NCBI RefSeq assembly: GCF_001629705.1
Contig: NZ_CP015378.1
Span: 3,162,001-3,226,000, forward strand
Length of the DNA stretch: 64,000 nt
Source of the DNA: Fictibacillus phosphorivorans
GTDB taxonomy: Bacteria > Bacillota > Bacilli > Bacillales > Fictibacillaceae
Reading direction: 5' to 3'
Below, one piece after another: positions 33,182 through 42,713 of this stretch. Each line of letters opens with the position of its first letter. Position 1 is the first letter of the stretch. The position numbers were made by a program, and so were the translations under genes. The notes under the pieces were generated by a model that was given only the letters and a program-made list of their open reading frames with translations, ran no database searches and was not told the DNA's origin.

Positions 33182-33817
33182 TTATTTGGTTATTTCTCTA
33201 AGTATAGCTCTTACAGGGCTTCCGTCTGCTTCTTCAAGGGCAAGTGGTAGAGCGACGAGTTCATATACTCCTTCAGGTACTTCATCTAACACAAGACCTT
33301 CTAATATTTGAATGTTGTGCTCATAAAGAGCATGATGAGCCCTTAACTCTTTGCTATCTAAGGGATCTACCGATGGCATATCCACACCGACCAGCCCGAC
33401 TCCACATTCACTAAGAAATGGGACAGCTTCTGGTAATAAAGGGACGATTTCAGCCGGGAACACGGAACGATCTTTCCAGCATCCTGTCTTAAACAAAACT
33501 CGTTTCGTACCGTCTTGAAGTTTTTCTTTCAAGCTCTCAATCGTTATCTCTTTCCTATTTGTTAGGTCAATAACCATTGCTCTGCCTACATATAATTCGA
33601 GGTCCAAGCCTCCAACTCTTTCGCCACTATCTGTAAAGTGGTAAGGTGCATCAATATGAGTACCAGTATGCGTACTCATCTCTAATTTACCTACGTTTAC
33701 AGATCCAGAGTCTTCTTTCGTCCAAGCAAGATCGAAATGATAGGGCGTATCCCCTGGCCATCCTGGTACACCATTATAAAGTGGCATCGATATGTCATAG
33801 AATTTCAAGTCACCCAC
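33182..33817 (-). CDS. kynB: Arylformamidase (kynurenine formamidase)
   Basis: 211 residues. Cyclase-family metal motif STHTGTHIDAPYHF and DISMPLYNGVPGWPGD mark KynB. GVDMPSVDP and the closing LPLALEEADGSPVRAILRE fit. Hydrolyses N-formylkynurenine to kynurenine and formate in tryptophan breakdown. Start is 4 bp after the kynU stop, so translated with it. No tryptophan 2,3-dioxygenase (kynA) lies in the window. Confidence 0.92.
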   Translation of the reverse strand: MGDLKFYDISMPLYNGVPGWPGDTPYHFDLAWTKEDSGSVNVGKLEMSTHTGTHIDAPYHFTDSGERVGGLDLELYVGRAMVIDLTNRKEITIESLKEKLQDGTKRVLFKTGCWKDRSVFPAEIVPLLPEAVPFLSECGVGLVGVDMPSVDPLDSKELRAHHALYEHNIQILEGLVLDEVPEGVYELVALPLALEEADGSPVRAILREITK

Positions 33818-33820
33818 TCC

Positions 33821-35092
33821 TTATGCGATCACTTCTCTTTTATTTTCAAATTTCTCATATTCCCGATTCTTCATGATCTTACTTAAGATTTTGACTGCCT
33901 CAAATACATCTTGAAAAGAATTATACAATGCAACAGGAGCTAAACGAATAATATTAGGCGCTCTAAAATCTGGAACGATGCCGTTTTGTTTTAACGCTTT
34001 GCAAATTCTCGCAGCGTCATTGTGCATAAGGGCTACGTGTCCGCCTCTTCTAGTATCATCTAGTGGGTTTACAATCGTAAACTCATTTTCTATCTCTTGA
34101 TTCAATAAATCCATGAGCAACGACGTTAACTTTAAAGATTTTGTTCGAATTCGGTCGATCTTGGCTTCTTCAAAAATAGATAACGATCCGATCAATGGTG
34201 CCGTGCTCAACATATGCGGCGTTCCAATTTGGTACCCACCCGCAGAATTCTCAGCATCAAAGTGATGATCCATATCAAACTGCGTTTCTTTTTTGCTGCC
34301 AAACCAGCCAGAAAGACCAGGCGTTTTCGTAAAATGCTTCGTATTCACATATAAGCCGCCCACTCCGCCTGGTCCAGCGTTTACATATTTGTAATTGCAC
34401 CAAAAAGCAAAATCAACTCCCCAATTACTCAGTTCGTGAGGAATAGCTCCGATCGAATGACAAAGATCGAATCCGATCGGTATATTCCTTTTGTGAGCTT
34501 CACGCGTCAAACGTTCTATATCTAATAATTGTCCACTTCGATAGAGAACAGAAGGAAGTAAAATAAGAGCTACATCTTCTGTCATCTTATCAATAATGTC
34601 TTGTTCATCAAGCGTTAATCCATTCTTGCTTCCTACTTGAATCAAATCGGTGTCAGGATTTAACCCCTTTAATTTCAACTGACTTTGTAACCCATATATA
34701 TCAGACGGAAAAGTGAGTTCATCTGCTAGAATCTTCGTTCTTCCCTCTTGCGGTTCGAAAAAAGTGGCAACCATTTGATGAAGATTTACGGTAGTTGAAC
34801 CTGTAACAATGACTTCTTTCTCTTTTGCTCCAACGAGTAAAGATAACTTTTCTGCTAGTTTTTCACTAAGAGTAAACCACGGATACTTACCACCCATCCA
34901 TCCGTCTATTCCATGCTCTTTCCAGTCATTTAATACATCAAGCAAAGATTGTTCTGCACGTTTAGATAGAAGTCCTAGTGAGTTTCCATCTAGATAGATC
35001 GAATCATCTTTTGTATAGAACTCTTTTTTAAAAGAAGCTAGTTCATCATTTTGGTCCATTTGTTCTACCATTTGCGCTGTTATTTGTCTCAT
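33821..35092 (-). CDS. kynU: Kynureninase
   Basis: 423 residues, ATG after GGGAGGAAATTAC. PLP-dependent fold type [21 protein letters not shown] at the start, [14 protein letters not shown] (Asp of the pyridine N), and [20 protein letters not shown] with the PLP Lys. [20 protein letters not shown] and [13 protein letters not shown] follow. Cleaves kynurenine to anthranilate and alanine. First gene of a kynU-kynB pair; a palindrome 25 bp upstream may be its operator. Confidence 0.95.
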   Translation of the reverse strand: MRQITAQMVEQMDQNDELASFKKEFYTKDDSIYLDGNSLGLLSKRAEQSLLDVLNDWKEHGIDGWMGGKYPWFTLSEKLAEKLSLLVGAKEKEVIVTGSTTVNLHQMVATFFEPQEGRTKILADELTFPSDIYGLQSQLKLKGLNPDTDLIQVGSKNGLTLDEQDIIDKMTEDVALILLPSVLYRSGQLLDIERLTREAHKRNIPIGFDLCHSIGAIPHELSNWGVDFAFWCNYKYVNAGPGGVGGLYVNTKHFTKTPGLSGWFGSKKETQFDMDHHFDAENSAGGYQIGTPHMLSTAPLIGSLSIFEEAKIDRIRTKSLKLTSLLMDLLNQEIENEFTIVNPLDDTRRGGHVALMHNDAARICKALKQNGIVPDFRAPNIIRLAPVALYNSFQDVFEAVKILSKIMKNREYEKFENKREVIA

Positions 35093-35116
35093 TTTGTAAT
35101 TTCCTCCCGAATGTGA

Positions 35117-35138
35117 GTATTGGAACCGTTTTCAATAC
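35117..35138 (-). promoter_or_regulatory. Palindrome upstream of kynU (operator candidate)
   Basis: GTATTG-AA-A-C half-sites face each other; 9 of 11 positions per arm pair over 22 bp. It lies between kynU and the divergent CapA-like gene. Confidence 0.4.
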
Positions 35139-35204
35139 AGAGTAATTTGACATATACATATCCCCACTTCTTCCATTATGATAGACACAAAGGGGGTGTT
35201 ACCA

Positions 35205-36365
35205 CTGAAACGTCTTTGGTGGTTCACAGGAATTGTAGTCGTATTCTTTTCGACAATCGCACTTATATATATGTATAATAACGCAGATTTACAGACGTTA
35301 GAAGAAAAAAAGATACCAAAACAAGATAATCCAGCAGTGCCAAAAGAAATTAAAACAGAGCCAATCACTCCTGAACCAGAAGAAAAAATATCGGATCTTA
35401 CACTTGCGGCGGTTGGTGACATCTTAATTCATGATACGGTTTATAATAAAGCGAAAACAGCAACAGGATATGATTTTAATCGTAACTTCAACTCAGTAAA
35501 ATCCTATCTAACTGCCCCTGATATTACGATAGCAAACCAAGAAACAATGATCGGCGGTACCCAACTTGGTCTATCATCTTATCCATCTTTTAATTCACCA
35601 CATGAAGTCGGAGATGCGTTAAAAGCAAATGGAGTCGATCTCGTAACGTTAGCTAACAACCATACACTTGATCGAGGAGAAAAGGCGATCATAAGCGCTT
35701 TAAATTATTGGAATCAAATAGATGTTATGTATACGGGAGCTTATTTAACGGACAAAGATCGGCAAAACATCCGATTGATCAAAAGGAACGACATTACAGT
35801 ATCCTTTTTGAGCTATACATATGGAACAAACGGAATTCCGGTACCTACAGGAAAGAACCATCTTGTTAATCTGATCGAAGTGGAACGAATTAAGCGAGAC
35901 ATCAAAGAGGCTAGAAAGTTATCGGATGTAAATGTGGTATCTTTACATTTCGGTAATGAGTATGAAAGGATGCCAAATGAGTTTCAAAAGAACATCGTGA
36001 AAGTTGTAACAGAAGCTGGTGGAGACATCATCATCGGTCACCATCCACACGTTCTGCAACCTGTAAAATGGGAAACTGCAAGTGATGGATCAAAAACCTT
36101 CGTCGCTTATTCTCTCGGGAATTTCTTATCTGGTCAAAGACGTGAATATAAGGACATGGGTGGAATCGTTCAACTGAAGGTCACAAAACGTCAAAAAGGA
36201 ACGGAAAAAACCATTGAATTATCTGAACCGAAATTTCTTCCAACTTACGTCGATCAACCTTTTGTGATCCACCCTATGAAAGAATTACCTGCCATGAAAA
36301 AGTCTTACGAAGAAATAAAAACACACATGAAACAATGGGTGCCTGAACTTACTTTTTTTGAATAA
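35205..36365 (+). CDS. CapA-family (poly-gamma-glutamate synthesis type) metallophosphatase-like protein
   Basis: The frame opens at ATG 35178 without a ribosome site. CTG at 35205 has AAAGGGGG exactly 8 nt upstream and starts the anchor (LKRLWWFTGIVVVFFSTIAL), so a rare CTG start is my choice; 386 residues. One N-terminal membrane anchor, then a Pro/Glu linker. The PGA_cap domain follows: LAAVGDILIHDTVYNKAKTA, NQETMIGG, NGVDLVTLANNHTLDRGEK, VVSLHFGNEYERMPNE, and IIGHHPHVLQPVKW with metal ligands D, N, H. Extracellular; role in polymer or cell-wall metabolism not proven. Confidence 0.88.
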   Translation: MKRLWWFTGIVVVFFSTIALIYMYNNADLQTLEEKKIPKQDNPAVPKEIKTEPITPEPEEKISDLTLAAVGDILIHDTVYNKAKTATGYDFNRNFNSVKSYLTAPDITIANQETMIGGTQLGLSSYPSFNSPHEVGDALKANGVDLVTLANNHTLDRGEKAIISALNYWNQIDVMYTGAYLTDKDRQNIRLIKRNDITVSFLSYTYGTNGIPVPTGKNHLVNLIEVERIKRDIKEARKLSDVNVVSLHFGNEYERMPNEFQKNIVKVVTEAGGDIIIGHHPHVLQPVKWETASDGSKTFVAYSLGNFLSGQRREYKDMGGIVQLKVTKRQKGTEKTIELSEPKFLPTYVDQPFVIHPMKELPAMKKSYEEIKTHMKQWVPELTFFE

Positions 36366-36402
36366 AAAATGCTGACTCCGATATTCATAGGAGTCAGCTT
36401 CT
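36364..36402 (+). terminator. Terminator after the CapA-like gene
   Basis: AAGCTGACTCC-type arms: TGCTGACTCC pairs with GGAGTCAGC, then TTCTTTTA. Confidence 0.85.
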
Positions 36403-36403
36403 T

Positions 36404-36553
36404 TTATTTCCCTTTTGATCTTGGGCTTTGTGTATCTCTTTTTGGAATTTCATCACTGAATTTTTCATCAGAGAATTCTACGTTCATCATGCTTTCCGTT
36501 GGCGTTGAGTTATTTTTCTCTGCAGCATCCCAAGAGTGTTTACGTTTTGTCAT
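36404..36553 (-). CDS. Small hydrophilic protein (49 aa)
   Basis: ATG at 36551-36553 behind AAGGAGGGAAAGACC; 49 residues beginning MTKRKHSWDAAEKNNSTPTE, with an acidic middle (NVEFSDEKFSDEIPKR) and basic end (SPRSKGK). No family recognised. Such small polar proteins are common sporulation products; not proven here. The strong ribosome site supports it. Confidence 0.6.
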   Translation of the reverse strand: MTKRKHSWDAAEKNNSTPTESMMNVEFSDEKFSDEIPKRDTQSPRSKGK

Positions 36554-36594
36554 GGTCTTTCCCTCCTTGTTTTTAGCATGTGTATTTTTCGTAA

Positions 36595-36630
36595 AAATAA
36601 TAAAAGAGACAGATTCTTAGAATCTGTCTC
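36595..36630 (-). terminator. Terminator after yuiF
   Basis: GAGACAGATTCT pairs with AGAATCTGTCTC; T-rich on the leftward side. Confidence 0.88.
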
Positions 36631-36645
36631 TACAAAATGGAATCG

Positions 36646-37965
36646 TTATAATACCATCGCTGCAATAAATCCAAAAGCGACCAATGGAATATTGTAATGC
36701 AAAAATGTTGGCACACACGTATCCCAGATATGATTGTGTTGATTATCTACATTAAGACCAGATGTAGGACCTAGTGTACTGTCAGACGCTGGGGATCCTG
36801 CATCACCTAAAGCAGCAGCTGTACCGATTAAGGCGATCGTCGCCATAACACTTAATCCTAATTCTCCAGCTAGTGGCACAAAAATGGTTGTTATGATCGG
36901 AATCGTTGAGAATGAAGAGCCGATTCCCATCGTTACGAGCAATCCGATAACTAACATCAGTAGAACACCAAGAGCAGTTGAATTTCCGATGAATGCAGCA
37001 CTATCTTTAACTAATGTTTCAACTTCACCTGTTTCACGCATAACAGCTGCAAAGCCTGCTGCAGAAATCATAACAAATCCAATGTAAGACATCATTTTCA
37101 TACCATCCGTCAATATGGCATCTGAAGTATTTAACTTTAGCTGTCCGCTAAAATAAAGAACGATGATACCTGATAATGCTCCGAAGATCATTGAATCCGT
37201 CTGTAATTGTACAAACAAGGTAGCCACAATGGCGAGAACTGCTACAAAAATGGAACGAGTTGTATAAGATATATCATCTGTTTTAGTCATTCCGGTCGTT
37301 CTATCTTCATATTGGCGTGGTTTACGATACGTAATAAAGACAGCGATCAATAAACCTACAATCATTCCGAGAGATGGAATCGTCATCGCAGTAGGGATCT
37401 GATCCATCTTTACGGTAAGTCCACTATCTTTCATGTTTGTTTGAAGAATCTCATGAAAGATTCCTCCGAACCCTACCGGGAACCACATGTAAGGGGTGAT
37501 CAATCCAAACGTAATGACAGTCGCAACTAACCTGCGATCAAGCTGCAGTTCATTTAAAACGTGCAGCAACGGTGGAATGAAAATTGGAATGATCGCAATA
37601 TGAACGGGAATTATATTTTGTGAGAAAGAAGAAATCATAAGGATGATAAATAAGATAAGTACTTTGGATAACGTCTTCTTTTTTGATTCTCCTTCTTTCC
37701 CGACCAATACGATGGCTTTTTCAACCATCAGTTTTGGAAGTCCTGTACGAGATAACGCTACAGCAAAACTTCCTAATAATGCATAACTTAATGCGATGAC
37801 CGCATTCGAACCTAACCCTTCAGTAAATACTGTTATGGTTTCTGTCAAACCCATTCCTGCTACAAATCCACCAACTAAGGCTCCAATTAACAAGGCTACA
37901 ACAACATGTATACGTAAAAGGCTAAGTACTAGCATAACAGCTACCGCTAATACTACAGCATTCAT
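36646..37965 (-). CDS. yuiF: Na+/H+ antiporter-family transporter YuiF
   Basis: ATG at 37965 (MNAVVLAVAVMLVLSLLRIH) is 8 nt from AAGGAGG; the ATG two codons earlier is too close. 439 residues and about 11 helices. TEGLGSNAVIALSYALLGSF, SSFSQNIIPVHIAIIPIFIP and the final ALGDAGSPASDSTLGPTSGL are family blocks shared with B. subtilis YuiF and NhaC-like antiporters. The ion exchanged is inferred from family. Followed downstream in the same order as in B. subtilis by pepA and yuiD on the left-to-right map. Confidence 0.9.
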   Translation of the reverse strand: MNAVVLAVAVMLVLSLLRIHVVVALLIGALVGGFVAGMGLTETITVFTEGLGSNAVIALSYALLGSFAVALSRTGLPKLMVEKAIVLVGKEGESKKKTLSKVLILFIILMISSFSQNIIPVHIAIIPIFIPPLLHVLNELQLDRRLVATVITFGLITPYMWFPVGFGGIFHEILQTNMKDSGLTVKMDQIPTAMTIPSLGMIVGLLIAVFITYRKPRQYEDRTTGMTKTDDISYTTRSIFVAVLAIVATLFVQLQTDSMIFGALSGIIVLYFSGQLKLNTSDAILTDGMKMMSYIGFVMISAAGFAAVMRETGEVETLVKDSAAFIGNSTALGVLLMLVIGLLVTMGIGSSFSTIPIITTIFVPLAGELGLSVMATIALIGTAAALGDAGSPASDSTLGPTSGLNVDNQHNHIWDTCVPTFLHYNIPLVAFGFIAAMVL

Positions 37966-38072
37966 ATTCATTTCCTCCTTAAATAACTTTATTGCTTTAT
38001 TTCGCTAAATCACTAATATGTTAAACCTTTAACAAATTAACATGGATAATAGTGTTTTGTCAAACACAAAAC

Positions 38073-38107
38073 AAAAACTGGTTCTCAATAAAGAGAACCA
38101 GTTTTTT
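38073..38107 (-). terminator. Terminator after pepA
   Basis: AAAACTGGTTCTC pairs with GAGAACCAGTTTT. Confidence 0.9.
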
Positions 38108-38117
38108 ATCCTTACGA

Positions 38118-39605
38118 TTATGCTTTAAAGTTTCTTACGAAGTTAACGAGTGTTCGAACCATAACACCGGTTGCTCCTTTAGGACCTAACTCTGTGGATT
38201 TTCCGGAATAGGCGGTACCTGCTATATCTAAATGGACCCATGGCGTATTTTCAGCAAACTCACCTACAAACAATCCACCTGTAATGGCATGACCAAGTCT
38301 ACCAGTAGAGTTGTTAAGATCAGCAACATCACTTGTTTTCAACATATCTTTAAACGGCTGAAAACTCGGAAGGAGCCACAACAATTCCGCCTCATCAGCA
38401 GCAGATTGCTTGATATGTTCATAGAACTCTTCGTTGTTCGTTAGAGCACCCGTTGTACAATCTCCTAACGCAACGACTACTCCACCGGTCAAAGTCGCAA
38501 CGTCAACTATATACTTTGCTCCTTGTTCCTTAGCATAAGTAATCGCATCAGCTAGTATGAGACGACCTTCTGCATCCGTATTTCGAACTTCAATGGTCTT
38601 TCCACTCAGTGAAGTAATCACATCTCCTGGTTTCATAGCCTCTCCGTTGATCAAGTTCTCTGAAGAAGGAATCACGAACATGATATTAATCTCAGGCTTC
38701 AGTCGGCCGATCGCCTCCATCGCTCCTAATACCGCGGCACTTCCACCCATATCGCTTTTCATCTCATGCATGTTGAGAGCAGGTTTAATGGAATAGCCGC
38801 CCGCATCAAAGGTTAAGCCTTTTCCTACTAGGGCAACATAAGAATCTTCCTTTTTCCCACCTTGATATTTTACCGTGATCAATTTGGGAAGCTGATCTGA
38901 TCCTTTACTAACCGCAAGTATCGCTCCCATTCCAAGCTTCTCCATGTCTTCTTTTTCAAGGATCTCATACTCCATGCCATATTCAAGCGCCACATCAATT
39001 GCTTCAGCAGCAAGATCTGTAGGTGTTAGAAGATTGGCAGGTGTGTTTACAAGATCTCGAGCAAAGTTAATCCCTTTCGCATAAGCAAACCCGCTCGTCA
39101 ACCCAGCTTCTGCTTCACTGTTTTCCGTATAAACCGTTATAGACTCTAAGCGTTTTTGTGGTTCATTACTTTTCTTTTTATAATCCTCAAATTTATAAAC
39201 TGCTGTACCAGCTGCTTCACTAAAAGCATGAGCAAGTTTATCGATGGAAAGCTGATTCGTATGAAACGTATCTAGTAATATTGAAAAGTGTGTTCTCTTT
39301 TCTTTTGTTATTTCTTGTACGGCTCTTCCAAACGTACTTCTAGCTTTGTCATACGTAAAATCTTCACGCTTTCCTAAACCTGCAAAATAAATTCGTTTCG
39401 TACCGAGCTGACCAAGTGTATTAAGCTTTTTGATACTTTTTAGGCGATTAGAAAGATCACCTTCTTTTATAAGATTTGTCATTGTTCCGTTTAATCCTTT
39501 ATCCATATCAGCTAATACACCAGTTAGTTTTGGTTCTTGAAATAAACCGACCAGTAGGACTTCTTCTTGTTCGTTAGTGTTCCAAAGTTGTTTAATCGTA
39601 AACAT
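38118..39605 (-). CDS. pepA: Leucyl aminopeptidase (M17)
   Basis: ATG at 39605 (MFTIKQLWNTNEQEE) follows AAGGGGGAAC; an outer frame adds 24 unsupported residues. 495 residues, as in YuiE. M17 signatures: VGKGLTFDAGGYSIKPALNM and MKSDMGGSAAVLGAM (metal ligands), and NTDAEGRLILADAI, the family pattern with catalytic Arg. Cytosolic Zn/Mn peptidase that releases N-terminal residues. Confidence 0.95.
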   Translation of the reverse strand: MFTIKQLWNTNEQEEVLLVGLFQEPKLTGVLADMDKGLNGTMTNLIKEGDLSNRLKSIKKLNTLGQLGTKRIYFAGLGKREDFTYDKARSTFGRAVQEITKEKRTHFSILLDTFHTNQLSIDKLAHAFSEAAGTAVYKFEDYKKKSNEPQKRLESITVYTENSEAEAGLTSGFAYAKGINFARDLVNTPANLLTPTDLAAEAIDVALEYGMEYEILEKEDMEKLGMGAILAVSKGSDQLPKLITVKYQGGKKEDSYVALVGKGLTFDAGGYSIKPALNMHEMKSDMGGSAAVLGAMEAIGRLKPEINIMFVIPSSENLINGEAMKPGDVITSLSGKTIEVRNTDAEGRLILADAITYAKEQGAKYIVDVATLTGGVVVALGDCTTGALTNNEEFYEHIKQSAADEAELLWLLPSFQPFKDMLKTSDVADLNNSTGRLGHAITGGLFVGEFAENTPWVHLDIAGTAYSGKSTELGPKGATGVMVRTLVNFVRNFKA

Positions 39606-39683
39606 GTTAAAGTTCCCCCTTATTGTTTGAGCTCCGCATCTCATTATACTCTTTCTTTTAGAATATTTCGAATTCACGATGCA

Positions 39684-40061
39684 TTATTCTTCTAAATTTA
39701 AATAAAGTTTTGGAAGAACAGGTTGGTGAGCAACTTCTTCAAATTTCACTCTATCTATATCATTAGGAATAGTTTCAAGACATTGATCAATAAACACTAA
39801 TACTCTCTCCACATTTAACTGCCAAAAGAATGGTTTATAAGGTGTTAGATACTCTTTAGCCACCCACATCATTTGTCTGGCTCCCTTAAGATTTCCATAT
39901 TCATAGTGATAGATGGCGACCGTCATCTGTAGCAATCCCTTTATAAACAGGTTACTGCGGTCTGTGAGCCATACTTCTTCTAATAGATCGTGACCAGTGT
40001 AATAATCTCCATCGTTAAAAACAATAAAAAATTCATAATACTCCTCGGGAAAATACTCCAT
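39684..40061 (-). CDS. DUF309 domain protein
   Basis: 125 residues. The DUF309 core is clear: FFIVFNDGDYYTGHDLLEEV followed by W, then KGLLQMTVAIYHYEYGN and KGAR. These are mainly helical proteins of unknown function with conserved H-D..E-W. It begins behind GGAGGGAAAAGAATG-type spacing (GGAAAAG then ATG). Inserted between yuiE and yuiD relative to B. subtilis order. Confidence 0.85.
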   Translation of the reverse strand: MEYFPEEYYEFFIVFNDGDYYTGHDLLEEVWLTDRSNLFIKGLLQMTVAIYHYEYGNLKGARQMMWVAKEYLTPYKPFFWQLNVERVLVFIDQCLETIPNDIDRVKFEEVAHQPVLPKLYLNLEE

Positions 40062-40175
40062 TCTTTTCCTCCCTCTATCAAACCGTGATATGCAAAGATT
40101 GAACTAGCCCTAAATCGGGTAACAACTATCTAAAACAGCCATACTATAAACCACCCTATTGAAAGGATAATCCAC

Positions 40176-40658
40176 ATGCCAGATATTCTAATGAACTTTC
40201 CATTATTAGCAGCTTTACTTGGTGTATTTTCTGCACAATTCTTAAAGATTCCTATACATTTTTATCATACTAAAAAAATACGATGGGAGTTATTTATTAG
40301 TACAGGAGGAATGCCTAGTTCACATTCAGCAGCTGTTACGTCACTAGCAACAGCCGTTGGAGCTCTGCACGGAACAGGTTCCACTCTCTTTGCCATTGCT
40401 GCCATGTTTGCGATTATCGTCATGTACGATGCAAAAGGTATCCGTTGGCATGCAGGAGAACAGGCAGCTGTATTGAATGACTTAGTAGAAGAATTCAGAG
40501 ACCACGTGAGGGAATCAGAGAAATTCCAAGAAAAAAAAGTGGAAGAACAAAGGAAAGAATTGAAAGAACTTCTTGGACACCGTCCTAGCGAAGTATTCTT
40601 TGGCGGACTTCTTGGAATTCTTCAAACATTACTCTTATCATGGTTGTTCATATCATAG
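40176..40658 (+). CDS. yuiD: Divergent PAP2-family membrane protein YuiD
   Basis: 160 residues, ATG behind GAAAGGATAATCC. DUF212/divergent PAP2 family: LLAALLGVFSAQFLKIPIHF, STGGMPSSHSAAVTSLATAV and MYDAKGIRWHAGEQAAVLND, ending in two hydrophobic helices. The catalytic motif of PAP2 is only partly kept (SSHS yes). Function unknown. Confidence 0.9.
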   Translation: MPDILMNFPLLAALLGVFSAQFLKIPIHFYHTKKIRWELFISTGGMPSSHSAAVTSLATAVGALHGTGSTLFAIAAMFAIIVMYDAKGIRWHAGEQAAVLNDLVEEFRDHVRESEKFQEKKVEEQRKELKELLGHRPSEVFFGGLLGILQTLLLSWLFIS

Positions 40659-40671
40659 GAGGTTCTTCTTT

Positions 40672-41508
40672 TTGAGAATCATTTCAATTTGTCCAAGTAA
40701 CACAGAACTGTTGCATTATTTGGGTTTAACTTCAAAGTTGGTAGGAGTCGATGATTTTTCGGATTGGCCAAAAAGCATTGAAAAGCTTCCACGGTTAGGT
40801 CCAGATTTATCGATTGACATGGATAAAGTACAGTCTCTGGCTCCCGATTTAGTATTAGCTAGTTTGAGTGTTCCAGGGATGGAGAAAAATATAGCAGAGT
40901 TAGAACGACGCAGTATTCCACATGTTATATACAATCCACAAAGTCTTTCTGATATCCAGAATGATCTGCTCGATCTGGGTAAAAGAACAGATTCATTAGC
41001 TGAAGCTACAAAAGTAATGGAGTGGATGAAAAATGAGATTTCCCAGTACGAGAAAATAAGTAACTCCATAAAAAAAAGAAAAAAAGTATATTTTGAATGG
41101 TGGCCAAAACCCGTTTTTACACCTGGTAAAGTGAATTGGCTCACAGAGATCGCTTTTCTAGCTGGCGGGGAAAACGTATTTCAAGACGTCGAACTGGCAA
41201 GTGTACAAACATCATGGGAAGATGTTGTAAGCCGTATGCCAGATATCATCGGAATGGTGTGGGTTGGTGTCAAAACAGAAAAGATGAAGATCTCCCATAT
41301 ACATAAGCGAGAGGGCTGGGACCATTTAGAGACCAATCTTCGAACTAAGATTTTTAAACTGGAAGAATCTCTCTTCTGTCGTCCTTCACCTCGATTAATC
41401 ATCGGTATGAAACGTCTAGCTGCGCTTATACATCCAAATCACTTTCCTGCTTTCTTACCAGAGGAAGAAGAGAGCTACATAGAAAAGCTTCAGGTCACTA
41501 GAACCTGA
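40672..41508 (+). CDS. BtuF-like cobalamin-binding protein without signal peptide
   Basis: TTG at 40672 follows TAGGAGG with 10-nt spacing, 13 bp after yuiD stop; the frame to 40573 lies inside yuiD and is rejected. 278 residues. The class-III binding-protein fold: RIISICPSNTELLHYLGLTS, LVGVDDFSDWPKSIEKLP, LAPDLVLAS. Middle helix then WWPKPVFTPGKVNWLTEIAF and RPSPRLIIGMKRLA. There is no signal peptide or lipobox, so it should stay in the cytoplasm, unlike classic BtuF. No permease or ATPase is adjacent. Ligand unproven. Confidence 0.82.
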   Translation: MRIISICPSNTELLHYLGLTSKLVGVDDFSDWPKSIEKLPRLGPDLSIDMDKVQSLAPDLVLASLSVPGMEKNIAELERRSIPHVIYNPQSLSDIQNDLLDLGKRTDSLAEATKVMEWMKNEISQYEKISNSIKKRKKVYFEWWPKPVFTPGKVNWLTEIAFLAGGENVFQDVELASVQTSWEDVVSRMPDIIGMVWVGVKTEKMKISHIHKREGWDHLETNLRTKIFKLEESLFCRPSPRLIIGMKRLAALIHPNHFPAFLPEEEESYIEKLQVTRT

Positions 41509-41517
41509 AGCTTTTTT
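41483..41517. terminator. Bidirectional terminator overlapping two convergent gene ends
   Basis: AAAAGCTTCAGGT pairs with ACCTGAAGCTTTTTT; it contains the last codons of the BtuF-like gene and touches the yuiC stop. Confidence 0.9.
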
Positions 41518-42197
41518 CACTTATATAAGTATTGTTGCCTAAACACTTGCATGGACTTTTCTTCATTAAGATTATTCAGTTCACTTTCTGTTATCTTTCC
41601 ATCTCCACGCTCAACGATATACACAGCAATATTTTTCTTACCCCACTTTTGATACACTTCATCTACCGTATTATAAAATAGATCTAATCTCTTCCCTTTA
41701 ATAGCTGATCCGGTATCCGCAACTACCCCATATCCGTATCCTGGAATCCATAAAACGGTGCCGATCGGAAAGACTGCAGGATCTGCTGCAATGGTTGAAT
41801 AGAGGTCTCGTCTCACCTTTAAACCTGACTTAGTAATACCGTACGCAGGATGACTTTTAGTCTTACCCGTACTCTCATGGCCAGCCGTATATCCTGTTGC
41901 AGTCACATTTACAGAAGGATATTGAGTAAAGTCCATTTCTTCTTCAATGGATCTCTGTTTCACTTCAGCAGATGAAAGCATCATATTAGGTCTATAGATC
42001 GTAGGTAATGTCTTCAGGGATTGAGTTAAAACACTAAGCGTAGCCTCAACGATCTTGTTGTCTGATTGTTTTTCATCTAGCCAAGTTGCCAGGTCATCCG
42101 CCTCTACACTAGAAATGGAACGAAATGTTGTAAATAATGCACAAACAAAAAAGATAGCAATCATGGTTCTCTTTACAAATTTTCTTAAAATCAGCAA
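41517..42197 (-). CDS. yuiC: 3D-domain cell-wall lytic transglycosylase YuiC
   Basis: TTG start, about 10 nt from GAGGAGTGG; 226 residues. N-terminal anchor or signal ([20 protein letters not shown]). A linker precedes the 3D domain: [59 protein letters not shown], with the D-x-D-type acidic residues of the fold. B. subtilis YuiC is a reported muralytic transglycosylase of stationary-phase type. Extracellular; order yuiC-yuiB-yuiA kept. Confidence 0.92.
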   Translation of the reverse strand: MLILRKFVKRTMIAIFFVCALFTTFRSISSVEADDLATWLDEKQSDNKIVEATLSVLTQSLKTLPTIYRPNMMLSSAEVKQRSIEEEMDFTQYPSVNVTATGYTAGHESTGKTKSHPAYGITKSGLKVRRDLYSTIAADPAVFPIGTVLWIPGYGYGVVADTGSAIKGKRLDLFYNTVDEVYQKWGKKNIAVYIVERGDGKITESELNNLNEEKSMQVFRQQYLYK

Positions 42198-42283
42198 AAA
42201 TTGTCCACTCCTCTCCTATCTATTCCTTCCCTGGCTCATTAATATGTATACCTGTTTGGATTAAAAGGAAAAAAGTGCAAATA

Positions 42284-42311
42284 AAAAAAGCCCCTAAATT
42301 AGGGACTTTTA
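42284..42311 (-). terminator. Terminator after yuiB
   Basis: AAAAGCCCCTAA and TTAGGGACTTTT pair with one mismatch. Confidence 0.8.
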
Positions 42312-42632
42312 AAACATTTGATATCCGCGTACTCGAAGCATCTTGATAGCAATTCCAGAAAGAATCGCACCGATCAATCCACAAGCAAGTATCGTAATAT
42401 CCGATACTGACAAATTCAAAAGATCACTTCCAAGTAGCTGAAAGCTCGTACCTGGCTTAGTAAAATACTCGAAGAAACGAATGTCATCTACGATCATTAT
42501 GACGACTATTGGATATAGAATAACCATAAACCAAGTAGCACGTAAAAGCATGTTAAACAAGAAACCGATTCCAAAGAATAGAACCATAAAAAGCAACATT
42601 GAAATAATGAATTGCGGCAATAGCAAATCCAT
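42309..42632 (-). CDS. yuiB: YuiB family membrane protein
   Basis: 107 residues, ATG behind GGGGGTGTC. Hydrophobic helices at about 5-30 (LPQFIISMLLFMVLFFGIGF) and 33-50 (a stretch with VILYPIVVIMIVDD), and ILACGLIGAILSGIAIKMLR at the end. Position between yuiC and yuiA supports YuiB. Function unknown. Confidence 0.88.
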   Translation of the reverse strand: MDLLLPQFIISMLLFMVLFFGIGFLFNMLLRATWFMVILYPIVVIMIVDDIRFFEYFTKPGTSFQLLGSDLLNLSVSDITILACGLIGAILSGIAIKMLRVRGYQMF

Positions 42633-42713
42633 GATGTAGACACCCCCATATATCTGACGTTAGTTTACTAAACGGGGGCATTTACGTCAATCGTGTTTGA
42701 GAGCGTTACAATA

